Positions 33,638-42,026 of a stretch of DNA of 64,000 nt are shown here, in pieces. The translations under genes were made by a program, and so were the position numbers. Source of the DNA: Putridiphycobacter sp965230485 (GTDB lineage: Bacteria > Bacteroidota > Bacteroidia > Flavobacteriales_D > Crocinitomicaceae); the NCBI GenBank assembly GCA_965230485.1, contig CBDDLA010000001.1, positions 2,232,001 to 2,296,000 of the forward strand. Reading direction: 5' to 3'. Position 1 is the stretch's first letter, and each line of letters starts with the position of its first letter. The notes under the pieces are model-generated. The model did no database searches. It was not told the origin of the DNA and saw only the letters and a program-made list of their open reading frames with translations.

Positions 33638-35146
33638 ATGCCGTTTAATTCTATTTTTTCATGGCTTATTAAAAAGAGAATTCACCAAATTGATCTTTTT
33701 AAAAAATATCCGATTGAAGTTCAAGAGGATGTCTTAAAAAGTCTTATCAGTAGGTCGATTGATACAGAATGGGGAAAAGCTCATAACTACGCGAATCTTG
33801 AAAATTACGCTGATTTCATATCGTCTGTTCCCCTTGGAGATTATGAAACTTTTTATCCGAGCATAGAACGTCAGCTAAAGGGCGAAACCAATATCTTATG
33901 GGAAAAGGAAGTAAAATGGTTTGCCAAGTCTTCAGGCACTGTTTCTGCAAAGAGCAAATTTATTCCAGTTACTAAAGACAGCTTATACGACTGCCATTAC
34001 AAAGGGGGAAAAGATTTGCTAGGTATTTATTATAATCAGGTCGAAAATGCCAAATTTTACAAAGGTAAAATGCTGGGTATCGGTGGCAGTGCTGCAGGTA
34101 ATAGTATGGCTCAAGGCACCTATTTTGGAGATTTATCGGCCATTCTAGTAGAAAATATGCCCTGGTGGGCAGAGTTTCGAAGAACACCATCCAAGGAAAT
34201 CGCTTTGATGGACGAATGGGAAGAAAAAATAGAGAAATTAGCACAATCTACCATTCACGAAGATGTCACCGCCATGGCAGGTGTGCCAAGTTGGACATTG
34301 GTTTTATGTCACCGGGTGTTAGAAATTACCGGTAAAAAACATTTGCGTGAAGTCTGGCCAAATCTTGAATTATTTAGTCATGGCGGAGTTAGTTTTGAAC
34401 CTTATAGGGCAGAGTTTAAGAAACTAATTCCTTTTGATGATATGCATTATTTGGAAACCTATAACGCTTCGGAAGGTTTTTTTGGAATTCAAGATAATTT
34501 ATCAGAACCTGACCTATTGCTTATGCTTGATTATGGCATTTTTTATGAATTTATTCCCATGGATAAATTTAATGGCATACATTCCAATCATGTCATTCCA
34601 TTAAAGGATGTTGAATTAGGTAAGAATTATGCTCTCGTCATTTCCACAAATGGTGGACTGTGGAGGTATATTGTTGGAGACACAGTTAAATTTACCTCAT
34701 TATTACCGTATCGCTTTCTTGTTACGGGAAGAACTAAAAGTTTCATCAATGCATTTGGTGAGGAACTAATTGTTGAAAATGCCGAAAAGGCTATCTCTCA
34801 AGCTTCCAAGCAGACCCACTCTCAGGTTATAGATTATACTGTTGCACCTATATTCATGCTTGGAGGTGAAAAGGGTGCCCATGAATGGCTAATCGAATTC
34901 AAAGAGCCACCAAAAGATATTGGTGAATTTACAGTAATCTTAGATCAAACACTCAAAAACTTAAATTCAGATTATGAAGCCAAGCGGCAAGGTGACATGT
35001 CACTCCAAAAGCCAGTGGTTCATATAGCACCCGAATTTACTTTCGAAAACTGGTTAAAATCTAATGGTAAATTGGGTGGACAGCATAAAGTACCGCGATT
35101 AAATAATAATCGTGACATATTTGAAGAAATTATGGCTTTGGCCTAG
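33638..35146 (+). CDS. GH3-family acyl-adenylate-forming enzyme
   Basis: A 502-residue protein of the GH3 auxin-responsive promoter family. The ANL-type features are FAKSSGTVSAKSKFIPVT (phosphate-binding Ser/Thr-rich loop), ETYNASEGFFGIQ (the YxxSEG aromatic motif) and LWRYIVGDTVKFTSLLPYRFLVTGRTKSFINAFGEELIVENAE (GDxV plus hinge). Plant GH3 enzymes conjugate amino acids to carboxylic acids through acyl adenylates. Bacterial versions are frequent in Bacteroidota and cyanobacteria with unknown substrates. The gene precedes ispG by 37 bases. Confidence 0.85.
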   Translation: MPFNSIFSWLIKKRIHQIDLFKKYPIEVQEDVLKSLISRSIDTEWGKAHNYANLENYADFISSVPLGDYETFYPSIERQLKGETNILWEKEVKWFAKSSGTVSAKSKFIPVTKDSLYDCHYKGGKDLLGIYYNQVENAKFYKGKMLGIGGSAAGNSMAQGTYFGDLSAILVENMPWWAEFRRTPSKEIALMDEWEEKIEKLAQSTIHEDVTAMAGVPSWTLVLCHRVLEITGKKHLREVWPNLELFSHGGVSFEPYRAEFKKLIPFDDMHYLETYNASEGFFGIQDNLSEPDLLLMLDYGIFYEFIPMDKFNGIHSNHVIPLKDVELGKNYALVISTNGGLWRYIVGDTVKFTSLLPYRFLVTGRTKSFINAFGEELIVENAEKAISQASKQTHSQVIDYTVAPIFMLGGEKGAHEWLIEFKEPPKDIGEFTVILDQTLKNLNSDYEAKRQGDMSLQKPVVHIAPEFTFENWLKSNGKLGGQHKVPRLNNNRDIFEEIMALA

Positions 35147-35183
35147 TCAGCTAATGCGTTTTTCTCCTTAAATTTAGCGCACC

Positions 35184-37121
35184 ATGGAAAAAGACACATC
35201 ATACTGCAATAGCTTAGTACAATTTTCTCGCATTAAAACCTCACCCGTCAAGGTTGGCTCCATTCATTTTGGTGGCGACAACCCGATTCGTGTCCAATCT
35301 ATGACTACCACGGATACCATGGACACTGAAGCTTCAGTCGAGCAAGCCATTCGCATGATTGATGCTGGTTGCGAGCTGGTCAGGTATACGGCTCCTTCAA
35401 AAAGAGAAGCTGAAAATCTTAAAAACATTCGGGCTGCGCTTGACGCTAAAGGTTATCATACTCCTATTGTAGCTGATATTCATTTTACACCTAACGCAGC
35501 TGAAGTGGCGGCACAGTACATTGAGAAAATTAGGGTGAATCCTGGCAATTATGCTGATAAAAAGAAATTTGAAGAAATAGAATACACCGACGAATCCTAT
35601 CAGCAAGAATTGGTTCGAATACGTGAAAAATTCACGCCCTTAGTATTGCTTTGTAAAGCAAATGGTAGAGCCATGCGTATCGGTACCAATCATGGTTCTT
35701 TATCCGATAGAATCACATCACGATACGGTGATACGGCTAAAGGGATGGTAGAATCTGCCTTGGAATTCATTCAAATCTGTGAAGACAATGCATTCTATAA
35801 TTTGGTCGTATCTATGAAGTCATCTAATCCATTAATTATGGTTCAGGCCTACCGAATGCTAATGGCTAAAATGATGAAAAGAGACCGTATTTATCCCCTT
35901 CATTTAGGCGTAACCGAGGCTGGAGAAGGTGAAGATGGCCGAATTAAGTCTGCAGTTGGCATTGGCACCTTATTAGAAGATGGCTTAGGCGATACCATTC
36001 GGGTGTCTTTAACTGAAGAACCGGAGTTTGAGATTCCGGTTGCTAAAAAGTTAGCCGAACGATATCATAACCGAGAAAGTCATGATCAAATCTTACCTTT
36101 TGATTATGAACTCCCTTATAACCCATACGATTACAATAAACGGACAACTGAATCTGTCCTGAATATAGGTGGTAAAAATCACCCCGTAATCGTCTCCGAT
36201 CTGGCTCACCTTGATGACTTGAAACCTGCGAGTTTATTCGCGGCAGGTTATACTTATAATGTGGCAGATGATAAATGGAATATTAGGGAGCAAGCAGTAG
36301 ACTACTTGTTTTGCCAAGCCATTCCTGACTTTGAGTTACCGGGAACTTTATCGGTTATTGTAGACGTAGAAGTATGGGAAGAAAAAAATCAGATCTATCC
36401 GCTTTTCAATTCAATTGATCAATTTTCAAAAGCAGGTAATCGATCTTCCAAACTCAATTTTGTAAGCATTGATGCCCATGACATTGATCTTTTAAAACAG
36501 CACAAAAATGATTTATCTGACCCCAGCATTGTATTGGTCTTAAGTTCAAAGAATTTACACAGAATGGCCGAGCAACGACGGTTCTTTATTGAACTCATGC
36601 ATTTGGGTATTACCCGACCCGTCATTCCATATAAAACTTATGCTGATATTGATAATGAGGCCTTTCAACTTTACGCTTCAACTGATTTTGGCGCCTTGTT
36701 AATAGACGGTATGGGAGATGGTGTATGGATGCATACGGACAATTGTTCTACTTTACAATTGAATACCAGCACCGCTTTTGGCATTTTACAAGCTACCAGA
36801 ACCAGAATCTCTAAGACGGATTATATCTCTTGTCCTTCATGCGGCCGAACCCTATTTGACTTACAAATCACAACCGCTAAAATCAGAAACCGAACCAACC
36901 ACTTAAAAGGGTTGAAAATTGGCATTATGGGTTGTATAGTGAATGGCCCTGGTGAAATGGCGGACGCAGATTATGGTTACGTGGGTGTAGGTAAAGGCAA
37001 GATTAACCTCTACAAGGAAAAAACGGTTGTAAAGCGAAACATAGCTGAAGAAGAAGCTGTTAATGAATTGGTAGAACTCATCAAAGAATATGGTGATTGG
37101 GTGGAGCCACAATTAGATTAA
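35184..37121 (+). CDS. ispG: (E)-4-hydroxy-3-methylbut-2-enyl-diphosphate synthase, long form
   Basis: A 645-residue IspG/GcpE that makes HMBPP in the MEP isoprenoid pathway. The N-terminal TIM-barrel has RVQSMTTTDTMDTEAS and VADIHFTPNAAEVAA. A central insertion of about 250 residues (residues 300-545) marks the long form typical of Bacteroidota, Chlamydiae and plants. The C-terminal 4Fe-4S domain shows ISCPSCGRTLFDLQ and GIMGCIVNGPGEMADADYGYVG, with three Cys and one Glu ligand. Confidence 0.97.
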   Translation: MEKDTSYCNSLVQFSRIKTSPVKVGSIHFGGDNPIRVQSMTTTDTMDTEASVEQAIRMIDAGCELVRYTAPSKREAENLKNIRAALDAKGYHTPIVADIHFTPNAAEVAAQYIEKIRVNPGNYADKKKFEEIEYTDESYQQELVRIREKFTPLVLLCKANGRAMRIGTNHGSLSDRITSRYGDTAKGMVESALEFIQICEDNAFYNLVVSMKSSNPLIMVQAYRMLMAKMMKRDRIYPLHLGVTEAGEGEDGRIKSAVGIGTLLEDGLGDTIRVSLTEEPEFEIPVAKKLAERYHNRESHDQILPFDYELPYNPYDYNKRTTESVLNIGGKNHPVIVSDLAHLDDLKPASLFAAGYTYNVADDKWNIREQAVDYLFCQAIPDFELPGTLSVIVDVEVWEEKNQIYPLFNSIDQFSKAGNRSSKLNFVSIDAHDIDLLKQHKNDLSDPSIVLVLSSKNLHRMAEQRRFFIELMHLGITRPVIPYKTYADIDNEAFQLYASTDFGALLIDGMGDGVWMHTDNCSTLQLNTSTAFGILQATRTRISKTDYISCPSCGRTLFDLQITTAKIRNRTNHLKGLKIGIMGCIVNGPGEMADADYGYVGVGKGKINLYKEKTVVKRNIAEEEAVNELVELIKEYGDWVEPQLD

Positions 37122-37123
37122 AT

Positions 37124-38356
37124 ATGAAATTCATTCATATATTACTCTTGATCGTAAATGCAAATCAATTATTCTCGCAAACTGGATCGCTGCAATTTGA
37201 TGGCATAGATGATTATATTGAAATTGATAATACTACTTTTAATACAATTAATGATGGTAATTTTTCCATAGAGGCCTGGGTAACCACATATGAATCATTG
37301 CAAAACCCTAACCCAGTTGTTTTCTCGAACCGTTCCGGTTCGAATCAAGGTATTAAATTGTTTTTCCGTGATCAAATTGGCAATCCTATTTTTAAACAAT
37401 TAGTCATTAACGTTGATGGCATTGATTATTACCTTGATAATAATAATACTACAATTAACTTCAGCCATTATTACTGCTTCCATATTGCTGTCACTAGAAA
37501 TAGTAATACGTTAACATTCTTTCTTAATGGGAATTCACAAGGTTCTATAGAAACTCCAGGTGAAATTCCATCTATTAGCAGCACTAATGCACTGCTCATT
37601 GGCAAAGACCAGACTGATTCAACGAAATTTAAAGGACTTATTAGTGGATTAAGAATTTGGAACAAAGCGCTTTCCATAGAAGAAATAAAAGAAAATCAAC
37701 TAGAAATCATAAGTGGAAGCACACCGAACTTGATTGGATATTGGAATTTTAGGGATATGGCTAATCAAAATGTTCAAGACTTAACTAACAATAGCAAAGG
37801 ACAATTGGGAAATACTTTATTTCAGGATGAAAATGACCCTACATGGATTGAATATGGATCCGCTCCTAGAATTGATTTAGGAGAGGATACAATAACATCT
37901 ATTGATTTTTACGAATCTTGTATTAAAAATCCTGATAATGCATTATTAACATGGTCAGATGGCTTCAAATCTACTGAGAGCTATCCATGTAAAGCCTACT
38001 TTGGAACAGGATCATACTGGGTTGAAGCTCTCAATAATTGTGGGGTAAGTCGTGACTACATTGAAATTCAGTTTAAAGTACGTATTTATTTGCCAAATAC
38101 TTTTGCTCCTGATAGAAATGCGTTTAATGAGACAATCAGACCATATCTTTCTCATAATCCAGACTACTTTAATTTCACTATCTTTAATAGAAATCGACAA
38201 GTTATTTTTGAATCCCAAGACCCTGAAGGTGAATGGGATGGATCATTTAATGGGACCATAGTGCCATCAGGTGTTTATGCTTATATACTTCTATTTACAA
38301 ACCCAAATACTAGGAAAGTAGAAGAATATAAAGGCACTATCACTGTATTGAGATAA
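37124..38356 (+). CDS. Exported LamG-domain protein with T9SS type-B-like tail
   Basis: A 410-residue protein. Signal peptide MKFIHILLLIVNANQLFSQ; a LamG/concanavalin-type domain (residues 20-210) starting at LQFDGIDDYIEIDNTTF and including WVTTYES, GLISGLRIWNKALSIEEI and LIGYWNF. The last 85 residues (IYLPNTFAPDRNAFNETIRPYL to KVEEYKGTITVLR) form the gliding-motility-associated type-B sorting domain, including the FNRNRQVIFESQD and WDGSFNGTIVPSGVYAYIL signatures. It starts two bases after ispG. Confidence 0.85.
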   Translation: MKFIHILLLIVNANQLFSQTGSLQFDGIDDYIEIDNTTFNTINDGNFSIEAWVTTYESLQNPNPVVFSNRSGSNQGIKLFFRDQIGNPIFKQLVINVDGIDYYLDNNNTTINFSHYYCFHIAVTRNSNTLTFFLNGNSQGSIETPGEIPSISSTNALLIGKDQTDSTKFKGLISGLRIWNKALSIEEIKENQLEIISGSTPNLIGYWNFRDMANQNVQDLTNNSKGQLGNTLFQDENDPTWIEYGSAPRIDLGEDTITSIDFYESCIKNPDNALLTWSDGFKSTESYPCKAYFGTGSYWVEALNNCGVSRDYIEIQFKVRIYLPNTFAPDRNAFNETIRPYLSHNPDYFNFTIFNRNRQVIFESQDPEGEWDGSFNGTIVPSGVYAYILLFTNPNTRKVEEYKGTITVLR

Positions 38357-38426
38357 TAATCATTCAAAACTTATTACCGTCCGAAGGAATGTTAATTTAA
38401 TGTTGTCTAAAGATTAAAACAATCTT

Positions 38427-40697
38427 ATGGACTTCAAAAAAATCATGTTTCTTGCCCTGTTTTTTGGTATTAACTCTGAGTTATTTGGACAGAACTTTTA
38501 TGATATAAATACCATCCAAACCATTGATATCAACTTTGCGCAAAGCAATTGGGACCAGCTATTAGATGCTGAAAAAGCGGGTAATGAAGACTATATTATG
38601 GCGACCTCTGTTAGCATTAATGGTGTTGTTTTCGACAGCGTTGGTGTTAAGTATAAGGGCAATAGTACCTACAATGCTAATCAAACCAAGAATCCGTTTC
38701 ACATTGAGCTTGATACCTATAAGGAACAAGACTATTATGGTTATAAAGACATTAAGTTGAGCAATGTCGCTAAAGATCCCTCTTTTTTACGTGAAGTGCT
38801 ATCTTATCAAATCATTCGTCAATATATGGTTGCTCCGCAGTCCAATTATGCGAATGTAACGGTTAATGGCACCTTATTGGGCCTATATGTAAGCTCAGAA
38901 GCCATCTCCAAAACCTTCCTTAATAGCCGATTTGACTCAAAAAACAATGCTTTTTTTAAATGTAACCCCATAGATGGCGCCGGACCACAAGCTACCGATT
39001 TACCTGACTTAGTTTATCTGGGAACGGATAGCGCCAATTATGATGAAGCCTACGAAATAAAGTCTGATCATGGTTGGCATCAATTAATTGCATTATGCGA
39101 TACGTTAGGCAACAATTTAAGTGCGATAGCATCCATTTTAGATGTTGACCGTGCGATCTGGATGCTGGCCTTAAACAATGTACTGGTAAATCTGGATAGT
39201 TATATTGGTGGTTTTACCCAAAACTATTACCTCTATCAAAGCGATTATAATCAGTTCATGCCTATGATATGGGACCTCAATGAATCTTTCGGCGTATTTG
39301 GTATGACCGGATCCGGACAACTTTCCGGTACAACTTCAAAGCAGCAAATGACACACTTATTGCACGAAAATGATCCAGATTTTCCCTTAATTAGTCAATT
39401 ATTAAGTGTTCCTATATACAGACGAATGTACCTGGCCCATGTTAAGACCATTTTATTAGAGAATTTTGACAATGGAACGTATGCCACAACTGCCCAAAAT
39501 TTACAAACTATTATTACTAATTCTGTACAGGCGGATAACAATAAGTTCTTTACAAATGCACAGTTTACAAATAATTTAAACAATGATGTTGGTGGTGGAG
39601 GTGGACCTGGTGGCGGAGGATCCTATCCCGGCATTACAAATTTAATGAATGGCCGGAGTGCATATTTATTAAGTCAAAGTGATTTCACAACGACGGAGCC
39701 AATCATTACCAATATAACGTTAAGTAATTCATCACCAAGCATCAACGATATGGTCTTTATTAATGCGACCATTACGAATGAAACTGCCGTTTACATTGGT
39801 TACCGCGATAATATTTATGCCCCTTTTGAAAGAACTGAAATGTATGATGATGGGAACCATAATGATGGTGTGGCAAATGATGGCGTTTACGGGCTAGGGC
39901 TCACTATGACCAATACTATCATGCAATACTATATCTATGCTGATAACAATGACATAGGTAAATTTTCTCCTGCGCGCGCTGAATATGAATACCATACAAT
40001 CGAGACATATGCGCCACCAATTGGAGATGTTGTTATTAACGAATTTCAGGCTGATAATGAAACAACCGTAGCTGATCAGGATGGAGAATATGATGACTGG
40101 ATTGAGGTATATAATAACACTGGTACCACAATAGATCTGAGCGGTTATTATTTATCAGATGATGTTGATCAACTCACTCAATGGTCTGTTCCAAGCGGTA
40201 CCACAATCAATGCAAATGGTTTCTTAATTATTTGGTGCGATAAAGATACACTTCAAAGTGGTTTGCATGCTAACTTTAAATTATCCTCAGGGGGAGAGTC
40301 CATTTTTTTAAGTGATGCTTCAGGAACATTGGTAGATCAAATTATTTTCGAAGCACAATCTGAAGATATGACCTACGCTAGATTCCCTAATGGAATTGGT
40401 AATTTTCAAGAAATGTACCCTACTTTTAATGCTAGTAATATTGATGTAACGGGCTTGAATGAATTCGATAATCGGATACCGTTAAAGGTTTATCCGAACC
40501 CAGCACAGACCTTTGTGAAAATAGAAATTTTGGAGATTAACGAAATATTCGAACCCATTTCAATTTATAATTTACAAGGTCAATTGGTTTATCAAATTGA
40601 TATTAATGATGATTTTGAAATAAATGTAAGCGGTTGGCCAAAAGGATTATACCTTGTTCAATCGAAACAAAACACAGAAAAATTAATTATTGAGTAA
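38427..40697 (+). CDS. CotH-like protein with lamin-tail domain and T9SS tail
   Basis: A 756-residue exported protein. After the signal peptide comes a CotH-like region (residues 25-420): VGVKYKGNSTYN, NPFHIELDTYKEQDYYGYKDIKLSN, VNGTLLGLYVSSEAI and FMPMIWDLNESFGVFG. A Gly-rich patch (GGGGGPGGGG) ends this region. Residues 535-660 are a lamin-tail domain (VVINEFQADNE, DDWIEVYNNTGTTIDLSGYYLSDD). A type-A T9SS sorting domain closes the protein (LKVYPNPAQTFVKIEI, WPKGLYLVQS). CotH proteins are atypical kinases or cellulosomal/surface proteins; the target is unknown. Confidence 0.83.
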   Translation: MDFKKIMFLALFFGINSELFGQNFYDINTIQTIDINFAQSNWDQLLDAEKAGNEDYIMATSVSINGVVFDSVGVKYKGNSTYNANQTKNPFHIELDTYKEQDYYGYKDIKLSNVAKDPSFLREVLSYQIIRQYMVAPQSNYANVTVNGTLLGLYVSSEAISKTFLNSRFDSKNNAFFKCNPIDGAGPQATDLPDLVYLGTDSANYDEAYEIKSDHGWHQLIALCDTLGNNLSAIASILDVDRAIWMLALNNVLVNLDSYIGGFTQNYYLYQSDYNQFMPMIWDLNESFGVFGMTGSGQLSGTTSKQQMTHLLHENDPDFPLISQLLSVPIYRRMYLAHVKTILLENFDNGTYATTAQNLQTIITNSVQADNNKFFTNAQFTNNLNNDVGGGGGPGGGGSYPGITNLMNGRSAYLLSQSDFTTTEPIITNITLSNSSPSINDMVFINATITNETAVYIGYRDNIYAPFERTEMYDDGNHNDGVANDGVYGLGLTMTNTIMQYYIYADNNDIGKFSPARAEYEYHTIETYAPPIGDVVINEFQADNETTVADQDGEYDDWIEVYNNTGTTIDLSGYYLSDDVDQLTQWSVPSGTTINANGFLIIWCDKDTLQSGLHANFKLSSGGESIFLSDASGTLVDQIIFEAQSEDMTYARFPNGIGNFQEMYPTFNASNIDVTGLNEFDNRIPLKVYPNPAQTFVKIEILEINEIFEPISIYNLQGQLVYQIDINDDFEINVSGWPKGLYLVQSKQNTEKLIIE

Positions 40698-40716
40698 ATT
40701 AGCAGAAAATTGAACA

Positions 40717-41307
40717 ATTTTAGAACGTGAACTCATAGCACAACTTGTTAAAAAAGACCGTAAGGCCTTTAAGTTATTGTATGAGCTCCATCACGAAAAT
40801 ATTTACAATACAGCTATTAGCTATTTGCAAAGTGTTGAAGATGCAGAGGAAATCACACAAGATGTTTTTATCACCATTTTTGATAAAATAGACAGTTTTA
40901 ATCAATCTGCTAAACTAAGTACCTGGATATACAGAATTACGGTTAATAAATCTATTAATCATATCAAAAAACGTAAAAGGCACCAAGCATTAAGTTTGGG
41001 ATTGATTAAGCATGATCCGGCTCATTTTTACCATCCAGGTATTCAATTAGAACATAAAGAAGAGGCCCAGGCCCTTTTTAGGCAAATTGACGCATTGGCC
41101 CCAAACCAAAAAACTGCTTTTATTTTGGTATACATAGAGCAGTTACCTCAGCAAGAGGTGGCCAACATTATGGAAACAAGTGTGAAAGCCGTTGAATCCT
41201 TATTACAAAGAGCTAAAGCAAAATTAAAGGCCAACATAAATTTTTACCATCCTACCAAAGGAAATGGTACTAAAAAGATGTCTAATAAAAAAAGAGAAGA
41301 TGGATGA
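40717..41307 (+). CDS. ECF RNA polymerase sigma factor
   Basis: A sigma-70 family ECF factor. Region 2 is LIAQLVKKDRKAFKLLYELHHENIYNTAISYL and DAEEITQDVFITIFDKIDSFNQSAKLSTWIYRITVNKSINHIKKRKR; region 4 is LAPNQKTAFILVYIEQLPQQEVANIMETSVKAVESLLQRAKAKL. Homology extends upstream of the first standard start (TTG 40777, within LLYELHH) to an ATT at 40717, just after an in-frame TGA at 40711. The real start is therefore probably ATT, or the 5' end carries a mutation. It overlaps the downstream membrane-protein gene by eight bases. Confidence 0.85.
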   Translation: MLERELIAQLVKKDRKAFKLLYELHHENIYNTAISYLQSVEDAEEITQDVFITIFDKIDSFNQSAKLSTWIYRITVNKSINHIKKRKRHQALSLGLIKHDPAHFYHPGIQLEHKEEAQALFRQIDALAPNQKTAFILVYIEQLPQQEVANIMETSVKAVESLLQRAKAKLKANINFYHPTKGNGTKKMSNKKREDG

Positions 41308-41554
41308 TCAATTTTTGAAACCACTTGAAAACATGGAGAAGGCAAAACCTTCTAACGCATTATATGGCCAAATTGAAGCTGCATTGTTTGACCATAAAGT
41401 CATTCCTATGCCTACAATTGCGCTTGTCGCAGCCAGTATTTTATTGTTATTATTTGTAGATATTTATGCTGTAAACAATACTCAGGAAGACCCTTATCAA
41501 GAGTCAACTTTTGTTGACGACAGTCAGCTTATCAATAATTTTCAATTTTACTAA
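41300..41554 (+). CDS. Short single-helix membrane protein, candidate anti-sigma factor
   Basis: An 84-residue protein with a 37-residue cytoplasmic part (FLKPLENMEKAKPSNALYGQIEAAL), one transmembrane helix (IPMPTIALVAASILLLLFVDIYAV) and a short acidic periplasmic tail. Its ATG overlaps the end of the sigma gene, and a Spy/CnrX-like gene follows four bases later. The arrangement resembles CnrY-type minimal anti-sigma factors. The assignment is by context rather than sequence. Confidence 0.55.
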   Translation: MDDQFLKPLENMEKAKPSNALYGQIEAALFDHKVIPMPTIALVAASILLLLFVDIYAVNNTQEDPYQESTFVDDSQLINNFQFY

Positions 41555-41558
41555 GTCA

Positions 41559-42023
41559 ATGAAGTCATTAAAATTTTACAAATACTTTGCTTTCGCTATG
41601 TTAATTTTAAACATAATGGTTGTATTGTTTTTCATACTAAATAAACCTCCGGCGACTGCTCATCATCCTCCTCATAAAATGGGGCCTCCTCCAATGCTAA
41701 ACTTGTCGGAAAGCCAAACTGAAGCTTTTCATGGACTAGCAGACCAGCATAAAGCAGACATGCGTCGTATCATGGAGCAACAGAGAACGGTTTTAAAAAC
41801 ATATTTTGAACCGCTTTACAATAATGGTATCGAAAATGATAAATCTGTCCTCAGTACTTTTTTCGACTTGGAACAGCAGAAAATTAATAGCACATATACT
41901 CATTTTCAAGATGTAAAGCAACTCTTAAACAAAGACCAACTTAAGCATTATCCGGAATTTGTTGAAAAAACCCTTGGTCTTATCCATGGTGGTCGAAGAG
42001 GCCCCCACCCACCACCTAGATAA
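41559..42023 (+). CDS. His-rich periplasmic Spy/CnrX-like sensor protein
   Basis: A 154-residue membrane-anchored periplasmic protein: an N-terminal helix (YFAFAMLILNIMVVLFFILN), a His/Pro/Met-rich stretch (ATAHHPPHKMGPPPML), then a helical-hairpin domain of the Spy/CpxP/CnrX kind (LNLSESQTEAFHGLADQHKADMRRIMEQQRTVLKTYFEPL, LLNKDQLKHYPEFVEKTL) and a terminal GGRRGPHPPPR. The histidines suggest metal binding. With the two upstream genes it would form a metal- or envelope-stress-sensing ECF module. It ends three bases from the convergent fdhA. Confidence 0.65.
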   Translation: MKSLKFYKYFAFAMLILNIMVVLFFILNKPPATAHHPPHKMGPPPMLNLSESQTEAFHGLADQHKADMRRIMEQQRTVLKTYFEPLYNNGIENDKSVLSTFFDLEQQKINSTYTHFQDVKQLLNKDQLKHYPEFVEKTLGLIHGGRRGPHPPPR

Positions 42024-42026
42024 AGA

